Shown here one piece after another: positions 30,494 through 41,645 of a DNA stretch of 64,000 nucleotides; within the stretch, counting starts at the first letter, position 1; each line of letters starts with the position of its first letter. The notes beneath the pieces were generated by a model. It saw only the letters and a program-made list of their open reading frames with translations. It was not told where the DNA came from and searched no databases. Origin of the DNA: Erwinia persicina NBRC 102418 (lineage in GTDB: Bacteria; Pseudomonadota; Gammaproteobacteria; Enterobacterales; Enterobacteriaceae). The translations under genes and the position numbers were made by a program. The DNA is taken from positions 434,001 through 498,000 of the forward strand of contig NZ_BCTN01000001.1 of assembly GCF_001571305.1 (NCBI RefSeq), given 5' to 3'.

Positions 30494-31201
30494 ATGAATA
30501 TTAAACGATTGCTGCTTATTCTGTTGCTGAATGCTCTCGGCCTGGCGCTGTTTTTCTCCTGGTACCTGCCAGTGGATCACGGGCAGTGGTTCACGCTGGA
30601 TAAAACTATTTTTTACTGGTTCAACCAGCGTCTGGTAACGAACCAGGCATTGCTGTGGCTGGTGGCGATCACCAACTTCCGCGCGTTTGATGCCGTATCC
30701 CTCCTGGCGATGGGCGCCCTGTATCTGCACTTCTGGCGTCAGGAGACACCTCAGGGCCGTCGCCGCATGTTTGCCATTGGCATCACCATGTTAATTACCG
30801 CAGTGTGTCTGAATCAGCTTGGTCATCAGATCCCGGTATCTCACGCCAGTCCGACAAAGTTCTTCCCGGATGTCAATCATGTGACACAGCTCACCGGCAT
30901 TCCGACTAAGGACTCTTCCGCGGACAGTTTCCCCGGTGATCACGGTATGATGCTGATGATATTCGCCTGCTTTATGCTGCGTTATTTCACCCGTCGCGCC
31001 TTTACCCTGGCAGTCATAATTGTGCTGGTCTTTGCCCTGCCGCGCGTAATGATTGGGGCACACTGGTTTACCGATATTGCGGTGGGTTCCCTTTCCATTG
31101 TGCTGGTAGGTATGAGCTGGTGGTTACTGACACCCGCCAGTGATTATCTGGTGAACTGGCTGTATCGTAATCTTCCGGGAAAATACAAACCGGTTAAATA
31201 A
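30494..31201 (+). CDS. lpxT: Lipid A 1-diphosphate synthase
   Basis: Inner-membrane PAP2-family phosphotransferase that moves a phosphate from undecaprenyl diphosphate to the 1-position of lipid A on the periplasmic side. It has 235 residues (E. coli LpxT, formerly YeiU, 237). The PAP2 signature is visible: SFPGDHG in the middle and RVMIGAHWFTDI near the C-terminus. About six membrane segments are expected. It follows yeiR by 51 bases and precedes mepS, as in E. coli. Confidence 0.95.
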   Translation: MNIKRLLLILLLNALGLALFFSWYLPVDHGQWFTLDKTIFYWFNQRLVTNQALLWLVAITNFRAFDAVSLLAMGALYLHFWRQETPQGRRRMFAIGITMLITAVCLNQLGHQIPVSHASPTKFFPDVNHVTQLTGIPTKDSSADSFPGDHGMMLMIFACFMLRYFTRRAFTLAVIIVLVFALPRVMIGAHWFTDIAVGSLSIVLVGMSWWLLTPASDYLVNWLYRNLPGKYKPVK

Positions 31202-31709
31202 ATCCGTATTTCTCCATGCACGCGGAAAAGAATAGGGCGACCGTCACCCTGCCGTCAGAGAAGACTTCTGGCGGCAAAACAGGGAGATTCGTTCTGCCAC
31301 CTCCCCCGTTTCCCTCAGCGCAAACCCCTGAAACCCACGCCTGTCCAGTGAGATTATTCTGATTGTTACTTGACCCACGGCATGTCGCAGCAAAGTTGCC
31401 CTTAAGCACAAACGGATCAGCTGATAATTGACGATAATGTAATCAATTCGTTACTTAATGATTTCATATCACAAAAACCGACAAAAAAGTGCTTAAAACC
31501 CCTCGCCATGGGCTATGTAATGGGGTAACCTCGTCTTCGATTAGGCGAAATGGCTAAAGTATTTCGGTAAGTTACATTTTAAATTGTGCTCAATAACACA
31601 TTTTAACGTTTTCCGAATTGTCTTACCCTCCGGCACTAATTAATCTCGTCTCGTTTCGCAATTCTGCTAACGACTTCGTCGTTAAGGACTTCAAGGGATC
31701 ACAAAAATA
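31202..31709 (+). other. 508-base lpxT-mepS spacer with mepS promoter and leader
   Basis: No supported gene was found in this spacer. The second half (from about 31410) is AT-rich and probably holds the mepS promoter. A TAACGAC-TTC-GTCGTTA hairpin lies at 31668-31684, 25 bases before the mepS ATG, followed by AAGGGATC as ribosome binding site. A 71-codon frame on the minus strand (31409-31194) has no visible family features and is not called. Confidence 0.5.
31668..31684 (+). promoter_or_regulatory. Perfect 7-bp hairpin in the mepS leader
   Basis: TAACGAC-TTC-GTCGTTA has a three-base loop and lies just upstream of the mepS ribosome binding site. It may stabilise or regulate the mRNA. Confidence 0.45.
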
Positions 31710-32282
31710 ATGGTCAAGTCTCAACCTATACTGAGATATATCTTGCGGGTTCTTCCCGCTGTCGCGCTCGCGACACTGTTGTCAGCCTGTAGTTCGAACA
31801 GCGGACACAATGTACAAACTGATACTCATGCAGTTAAAAACCAGAATGGTTTTTTACTTCAAGCGTCTCAGGATGAATTCGAACAGATGGTTCAGAATGT
31901 GGATATTAAATCCCGCCTGATGGACCAGTATGCGGACTGGAAAGGGGTACGTTACCGCCTTGGCGGTACCAGTAAACGTGGCATCGATTGCTCTGCGTTT
32001 GTCCAGACCACATTCCGTGAACAGTTTGGTATGGATCTTCCGCGCTCAACCTACGAGCAGGAAGATACCGGAAAAAGTATCCAGCGCGCGAAACTGCGCC
32101 CCGGTGATCTGGTGTTGTTCCGTGCAGGTTCCACGGGTCGTCATGTCGGTATTTATATCGGTAATGACAACTTCGTTCATGCCTCTACGAGCAGCGGTGT
32201 GATGATTTCGAACCTGAATGAATCTTACTGGAAAAACCGTTATCGCGACGCTCGTCGGGTACTGAGCCGAACGCAGAGCTGA
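31710..32282 (+). CDS. mepS: Murein DD-endopeptidase MepS (Spr)
   Basis: Outer-membrane lipoprotein that cuts peptidoglycan cross-links to allow cell-wall growth. It has 190 residues (E. coli 188). The lipobox LLSAC puts the lipidated cysteine at C27. The NlpC/P60 domain at about 65-190 has catalytic C94 (GIDCSAF), H145 (GRHVGIY) and H157 (NFVHAST). In E. coli it is controlled by NlpI-Prc proteolysis. It is a single-gene unit closed by an intrinsic terminator. Confidence 0.97.
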   Translation: MVKSQPILRYILRVLPAVALATLLSACSSNSGHNVQTDTHAVKNQNGFLLQASQDEFEQMVQNVDIKSRLMDQYADWKGVRYRLGGTSKRGIDCSAFVQTTFREQFGMDLPRSTYEQEDTGKSIQRAKLRPGDLVLFRAGSTGRHVGIYIGNDNFVHASTSSGVMISNLNESYWKNRYRDARRVLSRTQS

Positions 32283-32315
32283 CCTCATTCCCTTGAAGTC
32301 TGCGAACACGAGATA

Positions 32316-32345
32316 AAAAACGCTGCTTATGGCAGCGTTTTTTTT
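32316..32345 (+). terminator. Intrinsic terminator of mepS
   Basis: CGCTGC-TTATG-GCAGCG stem flanked by A and T runs (T8), about 35 bases after the mepS stop. Confidence 0.88.
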
Positions 32346-32509
32346 GCCTTTTATTCCCCACCTCTCACCTGCCCAGTTGAGGGATTGATTATCAACAATA
32401 AGATAGAGACAGACTCCCCTCCCCCGTTATATTCTCACTGGCTGACGCCAGAAGAAATTTGCTCGTTATCAACAATAATAAAATCGGCGAATACGGGAGA
32501 AATAACCGA

Positions 32510-34096
32510 ATGCCACTATCTACCCCCGTCAGGCGGCAGGTGACTCAGCCGCGTAAGATAGTAATTCTCAGTGCGACCATCGGTTTTATTTTTTTTCTGC
32601 TGTTTCTCATCATTATGCTGACGCTGACCTGGAACCGCCGCTCTGCAGAGCATGACCGCCTCGCCAGCTATACGCAGCGTTATGTGGCCAGCGTCTTCTC
32701 AGATCTGCGCACGACCCTGCAACCCCTTCAGGCAAACATCCACTCCTCCTGTGAACAGGTGCGCAACGATCTCACGCAGCGTTCAGCCTTTGCGCCCAAC
32801 GTGCGGGCGATATTGTTAGTCAATAACCGCCGTGCTTTTTGCTCATCTGCCACCGGCCCTATGCAAATGGATGTCCAACAGATATCCCCCCTCACCGAGG
32901 TCAGCAACACTACAGATATCCGGCTGATCCCCGGGACGCCAATGATGCGTGGCAAACCCGCCATCGTTTTATGGCTGAAAAATCCTGCTTATCCGGGCAG
33001 CGGCGTTTTCACTACCCTCAATATCAACCTCACGCCTTATCTTTTACTGGCCTCCCGCGATCAGCAAATTAGCGGCATAGCGATAGTGGCCGGAGAGAGT
33101 GCGATGACCACCTGGAATGAGCGCGTGATCAAACGCAGCGCACTGCCTGGACATGCCTTGCGTACCATCGCGATCCCGGGATATCCCCTGACGCTGAATC
33201 TCTACGGAGAAGCCCTGCCGCAGCGTGATATCCATCTCATTCTTTTGTCGGGGCTGTTGATGGGAATGTTGATTACCTGCGGATGTTTCCTGATGTTTAC
33301 GCTGCGGCTGAGAGCGGGCAAAGAGATTATGCTGGGCATTAAGCGCGGGGAGTTTCATGTGGAATATCAGCCTGTCATCGAAACAGCCAGTGGAAAACCT
33401 TACGGTCTGGAGGCGCTTTTACGCTGGACACACCCGACGGAAGGGCGTATTCCACCGGATTCATTTATCCGCTACGCCGAAGGCCAGAATCTGATTGTGC
33501 CCCTGACCCGGCATCTGTTTACACTGGTGGCTCAGGATGCCCATCGTTTGTGCAAAGTCGCCCCCGTCGGGACGCGGATGGGCGTCAATTTGTCCTCTCA
33601 TCATCTTGCACACCCCAGTTTCTGCCAGGATGTGCTGGACTGGATAGCCAAGATGCCAACCGGGCATTTTGAATATGTTTTTGAAATCACAGAAAGTGCG
33701 ATGGTCAATGATAATAACGCTGATAAAATATTTGACTGGATCCGTCAGCAGAATATCCGCATCGCCATTGATGACTTTGGCACCGGCCACAGCGCGTTAA
33801 TCTACCTTGAGAAATTCCAGTTTGATTACCTTAAAATTGACCGCGGCTTTGTGCAGAGTATCGGCATGGAAACGGTCAACACCCCCGTACTGGATGCCGT
33901 GCTGGCGCTGGCGAAAAAACTCAACCTGAAGACGGTGGCAGAGGGCGTCGAAACCGCAGAGCAGGCATTGTGGTTAATTAACCGTGGCGTGACGCATCTG
34001 CAGGGCTACCTGTTCAGCCCCCCCTGTACCGTCCCACAGCTTATCGGCTACTATCGGCAGCAACACGCGCCGGCCCTGAGCAACATACGGGTTTGA
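32510..34096 (+). CDS. pdeN: PdeN-type c-di-GMP phosphodiesterase (Rtn)
   Basis: Membrane enzyme expected to hydrolyse cyclic di-GMP to pGpG. It has 528 residues from MPLSTPVRRQ, which has GGGAGA upstream. Order: membrane segment at about 18-40; periplasmic CSS-motif domain (SSCEQV, then FCSSATG) that senses thiol-redox state through DsbA/DsbB in E. coli CSS proteins; second membrane segment near 245-265; cytoplasmic EAL domain from about 270. The EAL motif (LEALLRW), ITES, IDDFGTGHS, LKIDRGF and the final AEGVET glutamate are all present, so it should be active. Position matches E. coli rtn. Confidence 0.93.
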   Translation: MPLSTPVRRQVTQPRKIVILSATIGFIFFLLFLIIMLTLTWNRRSAEHDRLASYTQRYVASVFSDLRTTLQPLQANIHSSCEQVRNDLTQRSAFAPNVRAILLVNNRRAFCSSATGPMQMDVQQISPLTEVSNTTDIRLIPGTPMMRGKPAIVLWLKNPAYPGSGVFTTLNINLTPYLLLASRDQQISGIAIVAGESAMTTWNERVIKRSALPGHALRTIAIPGYPLTLNLYGEALPQRDIHLILLSGLLMGMLITCGCFLMFTLRLRAGKEIMLGIKRGEFHVEYQPVIETASGKPYGLEALLRWTHPTEGRIPPDSFIRYAEGQNLIVPLTRHLFTLVAQDAHRLCKVAPVGTRMGVNLSSHHLAHPSFCQDVLDWIAKMPTGHFEYVFEITESAMVNDNNADKIFDWIRQQNIRIAIDDFGTGHSALIYLEKFQFDYLKIDRGFVQSIGMETVNTPVLDAVLALAKKLNLKTVAEGVETAEQALWLINRGVTHLQGYLFSPPCTVPQLIGYYRQQHAPALSNIRV

Positions 34097-34192
34097 ACGG
34101 GGGAAAACCTTTTAATATCATTGTGTCATCGTGGTTTTACTGCCAGGCTGGCGAAATTAACCAATGTGTTTCCGGTGGGAGTCTGTTGAACC

Positions 34193-36001
34193 ATGATTAT
34201 GCGTGGTATTGCCTTAGTCATCTTCAGCCTGTATACGGCCTGCGTCCAGGCTGAGAAAATCAATCAAAGTGACAGCTTCGCCCAGCTTGGTGTGGCGAAG
34301 TATGCCGGTGGGTTTACCCATTTTGATTATGCCAATCCTGCCGCACCGAAAGGCGGCAGTGTGACACTGTCGGCAATAGGCACCTTTGATAATTTTAATC
34401 GCTTTGCGATGCGCGGCAGCCCAGGGGTGGGAACAGAATCACTCTATGACCGCCTGTTTACCTCTTCCGATGATGAAGTGGGCAGCCTGTATCCACTGAT
34501 TGCGGAGTTTGCCCGCTATCCCGATGATTACCGCTGGGTGGAAGTGACCATCAATCCGCGGGCGCGTTTTCAGGATGGTTCACCCATTACCGCTGCGGAT
34601 GCTGCCTTTACATTCAACCTGTTTATGACCCAGGGCGTACCGCAGTATCGCGTGTTTTATAAAGGCGTGACGGCAAAAGCCCTGTCACGCTTTACTGTCC
34701 GCTTTGATCTGCCGAAAAGCGACCGCGATAAGATGCTGTCTCTGCTCGCCTCTCCGGTATTTCCGGAAAAATACTGGAAGGATCATAAACTCGGAGAACC
34801 GCTGCCCGCGCCACCGTTATCCAGCGGCCCCTATCGGATCAGCGCCTATAAAGTGGGCCAGTCGATCACCTATTCCCGGGTAAAAAACTACTGGGCGGCA
34901 GATCTGCCGGTCAATAAAGGCCGCTATAACTTCGATACCATCCGCTACGACTATTATCTGGACGATAATGTGGCATTTGAGGCATTCAAAGCCGGTGCGT
35001 TTGATTTCCGCACCGAAGGGGCGGCGAAAAAGTGGGCCACGCAGTACAACGGCACTAACTTCGATCGGGGTTATATCCGCAAAGAAGAGGTGCCCAACAC
35101 CGTAGCAACCAATACCCAGTGGCTGGCGTTTAATACGCAGAAACCTCAGTTTGCCGACCGGCGGGTACGGGAAGCCCTCTCGCTGCTGTTTGATTTTGAA
35201 TGGATGAACAAAGCGCTGTTTTATAATGCCTACAAGCGCGTGGACAGCTATTTCCAGAATACAGATTACGCGGCACGTCACTACCCGGATGCCAAAGAAC
35301 TGGAGATACTCGGTCCGCTGAAGGGGCAGTATCCACCAGAGGTGATCGATCAGATCTATCAGCCACCAACCTCTGACGGTTCCGGCTACGACCGGCCCAA
35401 ATTACTCCAGGCACTGTCACTGCTGAAGCAGGCGGGCTGGGAGCTGAAAAACCAGCAACTGGTGAACGTCAAAACCGGCAGGCCTTTTGCGTTTGAACTG
35501 CTGCTGCGCAGCGGCGGTAATGACCAGTGGGTGCTGCCTTTCCAGCATAACCTTTCCCGCGTCGGGATCACCATGAAGGTACGCCAGGTGGACAGTTCGC
35601 AGTATCTGGCACGCCTGCGCAAGCGTGACTTTGATATGCTGCCAACCGTTTACTCCGCTTTCCCGACCCCGGATACCGGCCTGCAGTTTTACTGGGCGAC
35701 CGCCTATATGGATTCCAGCTATAACACGCCAGGCGTCAGCAGCCCGCTGATTGACGATCTGATCGCCCGCATTAACCAGCATCAGGGCGATGCCCCGGCG
35801 CTGCTGACGCTGGGTCGGGTACTGGATCGCGTCCTGCTGTGGAACTATTACATGATACCGATGTGGTACACCGCCAACGACCGTTATGCCTACTGGAATA
35901 AGTTTTCGATGCCAACGACGCGTCCAACCTATGCGCAGGGTTTCGATAACTGGTGGTACGATGTTAACAAAGCCGCACAGTTGCCGGCGCAACGTCGCTA
36001 A
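34193..36001 (+). CDS. yejA: Peptide ABC importer, periplasmic binding protein
   Basis: Solute-binding protein of the YejABEF oligopeptide importer, which in E. coli takes up microcin C and in other bacteria helps resist antimicrobial peptides. It has 602 residues (E. coli YejA 604), with a signal peptide ending around VQA-E (about residue 22) and an extracellular SBP_bac_5 domain ([18 protein letters not shown]). It is the first of four tightly packed genes. Confidence 0.95.
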   Translation: MIMRGIALVIFSLYTACVQAEKINQSDSFAQLGVAKYAGGFTHFDYANPAAPKGGSVTLSAIGTFDNFNRFAMRGSPGVGTESLYDRLFTSSDDEVGSLYPLIAEFARYPDDYRWVEVTINPRARFQDGSPITAADAAFTFNLFMTQGVPQYRVFYKGVTAKALSRFTVRFDLPKSDRDKMLSLLASPVFPEKYWKDHKLGEPLPAPPLSSGPYRISAYKVGQSITYSRVKNYWAADLPVNKGRYNFDTIRYDYYLDDNVAFEAFKAGAFDFRTEGAAKKWATQYNGTNFDRGYIRKEEVPNTVATNTQWLAFNTQKPQFADRRVREALSLLFDFEWMNKALFYNAYKRVDSYFQNTDYAARHYPDAKELEILGPLKGQYPPEVIDQIYQPPTSDGSGYDRPKLLQALSLLKQAGWELKNQQLVNVKTGRPFAFELLLRSGGNDQWVLPFQHNLSRVGITMKVRQVDSSQYLARLRKRDFDMLPTVYSAFPTPDTGLQFYWATAYMDSSYNTPGVSSPLIDDLIARINQHQGDAPALLTLGRVLDRVLLWNYYMIPMWYTANDRYAYWNKFSMPTTRPTYAQGFDNWWYDVNKAAQLPAQRR

Positions 36002-36012
36002 GGAGTCAGACT

Positions 36013-37107
36013 GTGGGTGCTTATTTACTTCGTCGTTTACTGCTGATCGTCCCCACGCTGTGGGCGATTATCACCATCAATTTTTTTATCGTGCAGATTG
36101 CGCCGGGCGGCCCGGTGGATCAGGCGATTGCCAATATTGAATTCGGCCAGACCACCGGCATGCCGGGTGCTGCCGGGGAAGGATCGGCCCACGGCCGCAG
36201 CGCCCTCAATGCATCCCCGGGGGAGGGAGAGTATCGTGGTTCACGCGGCCTTGACCCGGAAGTGATCGCAGAAATCACCCGTCGTTACGGCTTTGACAAA
36301 CCGCTGCATGAGCGTTATTTCACCATGCTGTGGAACTACGTGCGCTTTGATTTTGGCGACAGTCTGTTCCGCAGCAGTTCGGTGATCCAGCTGATCAAAG
36401 AGAGCCTGCCGGTCTCGGTGACGCTCGGGTTATGGAGCACACTCATTATCTACCTGGTGTCGATCCCGCTAGGGATTAAAAAAGCAGTACGCAACGGCAG
36501 CGCCTTTGATATCTGGAGCAGCACGCTGATCATCATCGGCTATGCCATCCCGTCCTTCCTGTTCGGTATTATATTGATTGTGGTCTTTGCCGGAGGCAGC
36601 TACTTCGACTGGTTCCCGCTGCGCGGACTGGTTTCCCCACAGTTTGATACCCTGCCGTGGTATGGCAAAGTGACCGATTATCTCTGGCACATCTGCCTGC
36701 CGGTGCTGGCGACGGTCATCGGCGGCTTCGCCACCCTCACCATGCTGACAAAGAACTCCTTTATGGATGAGATCCGCAAACAGTACGTAGTGACCGCCCG
36801 TGCCAAGGGGCTGGACGAGAAGAAAATCCTCTACCGCCATGTTTTCCGAAATGCCATGCTGTTAGTCATTGCCGGGTTCCCGGCGACCTTTATCAGTATG
36901 TTCTTCACCGGTTCACTGTTGATCGAAGTGATGTTCTCCCTCAACGGCCTGGGCTTACTGGGCTACGATGCCACTATTCAGCGTGACTACCCGGTCATGT
37001 TCGGCACGCTGTATATTTTTACGCTGATTGGGCTGTTGCTGAATATTCTCAGCGATATTACCTATACGCTGGTTGATCCGCGCATTGATTTTGAGGGGCG
37101 CTCATGA
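36013..37107 (+). CDS. yejB: Peptide ABC importer, permease YejB
   Basis: Inner-membrane subunit of 364 residues (E. coli YejB 364) with an unusual GTG start preceded by AAGGAG 8 bases upstream. The first hydrophobic segment is [19 protein letters not shown]; the EAA-loop for ATPase contact is around [19 protein letters not shown] long periplasmic stretch follows the first segment. Its stop overlaps the yejE start by four bases (ATGA). Confidence 0.95.
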   Translation: MGAYLLRRLLLIVPTLWAIITINFFIVQIAPGGPVDQAIANIEFGQTTGMPGAAGEGSAHGRSALNASPGEGEYRGSRGLDPEVIAEITRRYGFDKPLHERYFTMLWNYVRFDFGDSLFRSSSVIQLIKESLPVSVTLGLWSTLIIYLVSIPLGIKKAVRNGSAFDIWSSTLIIIGYAIPSFLFGIILIVVFAGGSYFDWFPLRGLVSPQFDTLPWYGKVTDYLWHICLPVLATVIGGFATLTMLTKNSFMDEIRKQYVVTARAKGLDEKKILYRHVFRNAMLLVIAGFPATFISMFFTGSLLIEVMFSLNGLGLLGYDATIQRDYPVMFGTLYIFTLIGLLLNILSDITYTLVDPRIDFEGRS

Positions 37108-38129
37108 GCCGTTTAAACCCCATTAATCAGGCACGCTGGGCGCGCTTTCGCCATAACCGCCGGGGCTACTGGTCACTGTGGATCTTCGCTGTGCTGTTTA
37201 TTCTCTGCCTGGGCGCGGAGCTGCTGGCCAATGATAAGCCGCTCATCGTGCATTACCAGGACCGCACCTACTTCCCGCTGCTGGTAAATTATCAGGAGAG
37301 CGATTTCGGTGGCCCGCTGGCGACCCCGGCCGACTACCAGGACCCGTGGCTTAAATCCCGCCTGGCCCAAAGTGGCTGGGCACTCTGGGCCCCGATCCGC
37401 TTTGGTGATGATACGATTAATTTTGCCAGCACGGTGCCCTTCCCTTCGCCACCGTCAGCGCAAAACTGGTTAGGAACGGATGCTAACGGCGGCGACGTGC
37501 TGTCACGCATTCTGTATGGCACGCGTATTTCTCTGCTGTTTGGGCTGATGCTGACGGTAGCTTCCAGCGTGATAGGCATTTTTGCCGGTGCCGTGCAGGG
37601 CTACTTCGGTGGCCGGGTCGATCTGTGGGGGCAGCGTTTTATTGAAGTCTGGTCCGGGATGCCCACCCTGTTTCTGATTATCCTGCTCTCCAGCGTGATA
37701 CAGCCGGGGTTCTGGTGGCTGCTGGGCATTACCGTGCTCTTTGGCTGGATGGGACTGGTGGGCGTGGTGCGTGCAGAGTTCCTGCGCACCCGTAACTTTG
37801 ACTATATCCGTGCTGCGCAGGCGATGGGTGTCAGCGACTGGCGCATCATGTCACGGCATATGCTGCCAAACGCTATGGTGGCGACTCTCACTTATCTGCC
37901 CTTTATTCTCTGCGGATCGATCACGACCCTGACCTCACTGGATTTTCTCGGCTTTGGCCTGCCGCTGGGCTCGCCTTCGCTGGGCGAACTGCTGTTACAG
38001 GGCAAAAATAACCTGCAGGCGCCGTGGCTTGGCCTCACCGCCTTTTTCTCACTGGCGATCCTGCTGTCGCTGTTAATCTTTATCGGTGAAGCGGTACGCG
38101 ACGCCTTTGACCCGAGCAAGGTGTATTGA
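37104..38129 (+). CDS. yejE: Peptide ABC importer, permease YejE
   Basis: Second permease subunit, 341 residues (E. coli 341). The N-terminus has the OppC-type leader ([15 protein letters not shown]), and the conserved [22 protein letters not shown] stretch of DppC/OppC permeases is present in part. The EAA-loop is near [18 protein letters not shown]. It overlaps yejB by four bases, and yejF starts 1 base after its stop. Confidence 0.95.
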   Translation: MSRLNPINQARWARFRHNRRGYWSLWIFAVLFILCLGAELLANDKPLIVHYQDRTYFPLLVNYQESDFGGPLATPADYQDPWLKSRLAQSGWALWAPIRFGDDTINFASTVPFPSPPSAQNWLGTDANGGDVLSRILYGTRISLLFGLMLTVASSVIGIFAGAVQGYFGGRVDLWGQRFIEVWSGMPTLFLIILLSSVIQPGFWWLLGITVLFGWMGLVGVVRAEFLRTRNFDYIRAAQAMGVSDWRIMSRHMLPNAMVATLTYLPFILCGSITTLTSLDFLGFGLPLGSPSLGELLLQGKNNLQAPWLGLTAFFSLAILLSLLIFIGEAVRDAFDPSKVY

Positions 38130-38130
38130 T

Positions 38131-39714
38131 ATGGCACTGCTAACCATTCAGGATCTCAGTATCGCTTTTCGCCAGGGCGGTGAAGAACGGCAGGTGGTTG
38201 ACGGGCTGTCACTCTCCGTCGACGCCGGCGAGACGCTGGCGTTGGTGGGTGAGTCCGGCTCAGGGAAAAGCGTCACCGCGCTGTCAGTCATGCGCCTGCT
38301 GCCCACCCCGCCGGTGGTCTATCCGCAGGGTGATATTCTCTTTGACGGACAAAGCGTGCTGCGTGCCGATGAGCGCACGCTGCGCGGACTGCGGGGGAAT
38401 CGCATCGCGATGATCTTCCAGGAGCCGATGGTATCGCTTAACCCGCTGCATAACATTGAAAAACAGCTGTACGAGGTGCTGTCGCTGCATCGCGGAATGC
38501 GCCGTGAGGCGGCGCGGGCCGAAATGCTGACCTGTCTTGACCGCGTCGGCATCCGCCAGCCAGCCAGCCGCCTGAACGATTTCCCACATCAGCTTTCCGG
38601 CGGTGAACGCCAGCGCGTGATGATTGCGATGGCGCTGCTGACCCAGCCCGAACTGCTGATCGCAGATGAACCCACCACCGCGCTGGATGTCACCGTACAG
38701 GCGCAAATCCTCACGCTGCTGAAAGAGCTGAAGCAGGAGCTCAATATGGGGCTGCTGTTTATTACGCACAACCTGAATATTGTCCAGCGCCTGGCGGATA
38801 ACGTCACCGTAATGCGTCAGGGTCAGGCGGTTGAACACAACAGCACACGCCAGCTGTTCAGCACCCCGCAGCACGCCTATACACAGCAGTTATTGAATGC
38901 CGAACCCGAAGGCCAGCCTGACCCGGCCGATGCACACGCAGAGCCGCTATTGCGCGTGGAAAACCTGGCCGTTGCGTTCCCGATTAAACAGGGGTTGATG
39001 AGACGCACGGTAGGCTATCATCACGCGCTCAAATCCCTCAGTTTTACCCTGCGTCCGGGCGAAAGCCTCGGCCTGGTGGGCGAGTCAGGCTCCGGTAAAA
39101 GTACGACCGGGCTGGCCCTGCTGCGCCTGCTGCACTCGGAGGGGGAAATCTGGTTTAACCAGCAGCCGCTGCACCGTTGGAATCGCCGGGAAATGCTGCC
39201 GGTGCGCCGTCAGATCCAGGTCGTATTTCAGGATCCCAACTCGTCCCTGAATCCCCGGCTGAACGTATTACAGATCATCGCCGAAGGCCTGCAGGTACAT
39301 CACCCTGAGCTGAACGCAGCCGAACGCGAAGCACGGGTGATCACCGCCATGCAGGAGGTGGGTCTGGATCCTGATACGCGTCAGCGTTATCCGTCAGAGT
39401 TCTCCGGCGGACAGCGCCAGCGCATCGCGATTGCCCGTGCGCTGATCCTGCAGCCGCAGCTGATCATTCTTGATGAGCCGACCTCTTCCCTTGACCGATC
39501 GGTGCAGAAGCAGATCCTCGCCCTGCTGAAAAAACTTCAGCAGCAGCACCGTCTGGCCTACATTTTTATCAGCCACGATCTGCGCGTGGTACGTTCGCTG
39601 TGCCATCAGGTAGTGGTGCTGCGTCAGGGAGAGGTGGTGGAACAGGGTGGGTGTGAAGCCGTCTTCAGCGCCCCGCAGCAGAGTTATACACAGCAGCTGC
39701 TGGCCCTGGCCTGA
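38131..39714 (+). CDS. yejF: Peptide ABC importer, double ATPase YejF
   Basis: Cytosolic ATPase with two nucleotide-binding domains in one chain, 527 residues (E. coli 529). Start at [10 protein letters not shown]. Each half has Walker A (GESGSGKSV and GESGSGKST), signature (LSGGERQR and FSGGQRQR) and Walker B (LLIADEPT and LIILDEPT). The oligopeptide-type C-terminal segments ([19 protein letters not shown]) end both halves. Last gene of yejABEF. Confidence 0.95.
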   Translation: MALLTIQDLSIAFRQGGEERQVVDGLSLSVDAGETLALVGESGSGKSVTALSVMRLLPTPPVVYPQGDILFDGQSVLRADERTLRGLRGNRIAMIFQEPMVSLNPLHNIEKQLYEVLSLHRGMRREAARAEMLTCLDRVGIRQPASRLNDFPHQLSGGERQRVMIAMALLTQPELLIADEPTTALDVTVQAQILTLLKELKQELNMGLLFITHNLNIVQRLADNVTVMRQGQAVEHNSTRQLFSTPQHAYTQQLLNAEPEGQPDPADAHAEPLLRVENLAVAFPIKQGLMRRTVGYHHALKSLSFTLRPGESLGLVGESGSGKSTTGLALLRLLHSEGEIWFNQQPLHRWNRREMLPVRRQIQVVFQDPNSSLNPRLNVLQIIAEGLQVHHPELNAAEREARVITAMQEVGLDPDTRQRYPSEFSGGQRQRIAIARALILQPQLIILDEPTSSLDRSVQKQILALLKKLQQQHRLAYIFISHDLRVVRSLCHQVVVLRQGEVVEQGGCEAVFSAPQQSYTQQLLALA

Positions 39715-39725
39715 TCGTCAGTGGT

Positions 39726-40070
39726 TCAGGCACGGCGGTCAATGAGAAAAGGTTCGGCAATCCCCACCCCGAAGCTTTTCAGGCGGCAGGTGGTGGCGGA
39801 CTCATCGTCGCGATGCACAAACAGGCAGGGTTCCCCTTCCCATTCCACGACGGTACAGGCCAGTTGAATTTCAGCCAGCGCAGCTTCAATTTTTTGCATG
39901 ATCTCCCAGGCACAGGCACCATCGTGACTCAGCAGCCGAAGCCCGATCAGATCATCTTCATTATGTAGTCCGTTCAGCGCCTGCGCTTCGATCACCTGCC
40001 CACGTGGACTGGCGCACCAGCGATAGCGTTGCGGCAAACGATGTACCACCGAATGTTGTAGCGTATTCAA
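39726..40070 (-). CDS. yejG: YejG, small conserved protein
   Basis: It has 114 residues, the same as E. coli YejG. Conserved features are VVHRLPQRYRW at the start and EGEPCLFVHRDDE and TCRLKSFGVGIAEPF near the end. It is probably a cytosolic protein; E. coli YejG has been linked to aminoglycoside tolerance and its structure is known, but its role is not settled. It converges on yejF and is transcribed alone. Confidence 0.9.
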   Translation of the reverse strand: MNTLQHSVVHRLPQRYRWCASPRGQVIEAQALNGLHNEDDLIGLRLLSHDGACAWEIMQKIEAALAEIQLACTVVEWEGEPCLFVHRDDESATTCRLKSFGVGIAEPFLIDRRA

Positions 40071-40413
40071 CAGGGTTCCCCAGAGCGATTTTTAAACAAT
40101 ATTTTCACAAATAATTCACAAGGTAAATCATCATTTCTTGCCAGCCGTTCAAGCTATTAATAACTGGCACTATTTACCCTGAACACAGTTACCGGGTGAC
40201 GAAATAAAACACGTCTCCGGCCTTTTTTTGGGAGCAAGATCCCATTTATTCGATACTTTTACCGCGTTCATCATCTGATAACAATCGTTTTTAAACCGAT
40301 GTTGTTACTTTTTTCAGGGAAGGTTTTTACAAAAAGGCAACATGAGAGGGCGGTGCAGGACAAGTCGTACTGTCGGATGCGGGACGATAATACGCTATCG
40401 TCCCGATACGAAA
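40071..40413. other. 343-base yejG-bcr spacer
   Basis: It contains the yejG promoter region (AT-rich, 40080-40170) and the 3' end of bcr. A GGGACGAT/ATCGTCCC hairpin with an 8-base loop lies at 40381-40404, just after the bcr stop; it has no T-run but may end bcr. No supported gene was found: a 34-codon frame at 40342 overlaps this hairpin and runs into bcr. Confidence 0.5.
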
Positions 40414-41616
40414 TCAACCTGCGGTCGGGGTATGGCGTGGGCGTGAGGCGTAGATAAACAGCAGGATAGAAACCGTGGCGCAGATAAAGATCGCCCCCAC
40501 CATTGGCCAGGCGCTGGTGAAAGTAAAGGTCGACAACAGCGCGCCTGCCAGCGCCCCGACGCCAAAGCGTAACGTCCCTGCCAGCGAGGATGCCGTTCCG
40601 GCCATATGAGGAAACTCTTCCAGTATCACCGCCATCGCGTTGGAGGAGACCATCGCCACGCAGCCGATAAACATCGCCACGCCAAACACCAGCGGTAAAA
40701 AGCCAAGGTTAAGCGCGCTGACCACTACCAGCCAGACCCCCATTGAGAACTGGATCAGCAGGCCAAAACGGAACATCACCAGCGGGCCAAAACGGCGTAC
40801 GCAGCGGCTGTTCAGCAGCGTCATCAGGAACAGGAAGACCACGTTCAGCGCAAAATAATAGCCAAAATCCTGCGGCGAGATATGGTTCAGCTCAATGTAG
40901 ACAAATGGCCCGACATTCAGGAATGAAAACAGCCCGGCGAATGAAAATCCGCTTGCCAGCATATAGCTGAATACCCGTTTATGGCGGAAAAGTGACAGGA
41001 AGTTGCGCAGCGTGGTTCGCAGGCTGAAGGGCTGCCGCTTCTCTTTTGGCAGCGTCTCTTTTATCTGGGTCACGACCAGCAGCGTGGTGACCACTGCGGC
41101 GGCTGAGATCGTCCAGAAAATGGCGTGCCAGCTCCAGATCAGCAGCATCCAGCCGCCAACGATCGGCGCCAGCAGCGGCGCAATGGTCGTCACCAGCATG
41201 ACAAAGGACATCATCCGCGAAAACTCCTCTCTCGAGTAGCTGTCACGCATCAGGGCGCTGATCACCACACTGCCCGCAGCGGCCGACAGGCCGTGCAGGA
41301 AACGCAGCGTGATCAGTTGGTCAATGGTTTGTGCCAGCGCACAGGCAGCCGCCGCAATGGCAAAGATCAGCGTTCCCGCCGCGATCACCGGCTTGCGGCC
41401 AAAACTGTCCGCCAGCGGCCCGTAAATTAACTGGCCCAGCGCAAAGCCAAGGATATAGGCATTCAGCGTCATCTGTACGCTGCCCGCCGATACCGAGAAC
41501 TCACGTGCAATCTGCGGTAAGGCAGGAAGATACATATCGATCGACAGCGGCATCAGCATGGCCAGCAGGCCGAGGATCACCACTAACCCGATGGACGAGT
41601 TTTTATCTTTTGCCAC
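40414..41616 (-). CDS. bcr: Bcr/CflA-family multidrug efflux transporter
   Basis: Drug:proton antiporter of the MFS (bicyclomycin and sulfonamide resistance in E. coli), 400 residues from a GTG start with AGGGGC upstream (E. coli Bcr 396). Twelve membrane segments are expected. [15 protein letters not shown] in segment 1, [12 protein letters not shown] in the loop 2-3 and the drug-antiporter type motif in segment 5 ([20 protein letters not shown]) are seen. The start codon is the least certain point. It precedes yejG and follows rsuA, as in E. coli. Confidence 0.93.
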   Translation of the reverse strand: MAKDKNSSIGLVVILGLLAMLMPLSIDMYLPALPQIAREFSVSAGSVQMTLNAYILGFALGQLIYGPLADSFGRKPVIAAGTLIFAIAAAACALAQTIDQLITLRFLHGLSAAAGSVVISALMRDSYSREEFSRMMSFVMLVTTIAPLLAPIVGGWMLLIWSWHAIFWTISAAAVVTTLLVVTQIKETLPKEKRQPFSLRTTLRNFLSLFRHKRVFSYMLASGFSFAGLFSFLNVGPFVYIELNHISPQDFGYYFALNVVFLFLMTLLNSRCVRRFGPLVMFRFGLLIQFSMGVWLVVVSALNLGFLPLVFGVAMFIGCVAMVSSNAMAVILEEFPHMAGTASSLAGTLRFGVGALAGALLSTFTFTSAWPMVGAIFICATVSILLFIYASRPRHTPTAG

Positions 41617-41645
41617 ACACTGCCCCTTTGATCGACCCAATTTAA

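Noticed and set aside
31194-31409. 71-codon frame on the minus strand between lpxT and mepS
   Set aside because: It overlaps the lpxT end, has no family features and no supporting promoter or conservation that can be seen.
40342-40446. 34-codon frame between yejG and bcr
   Set aside because: It overlaps the bcr 3' hairpin and runs into bcr on the other strand; poor ribosome binding site.
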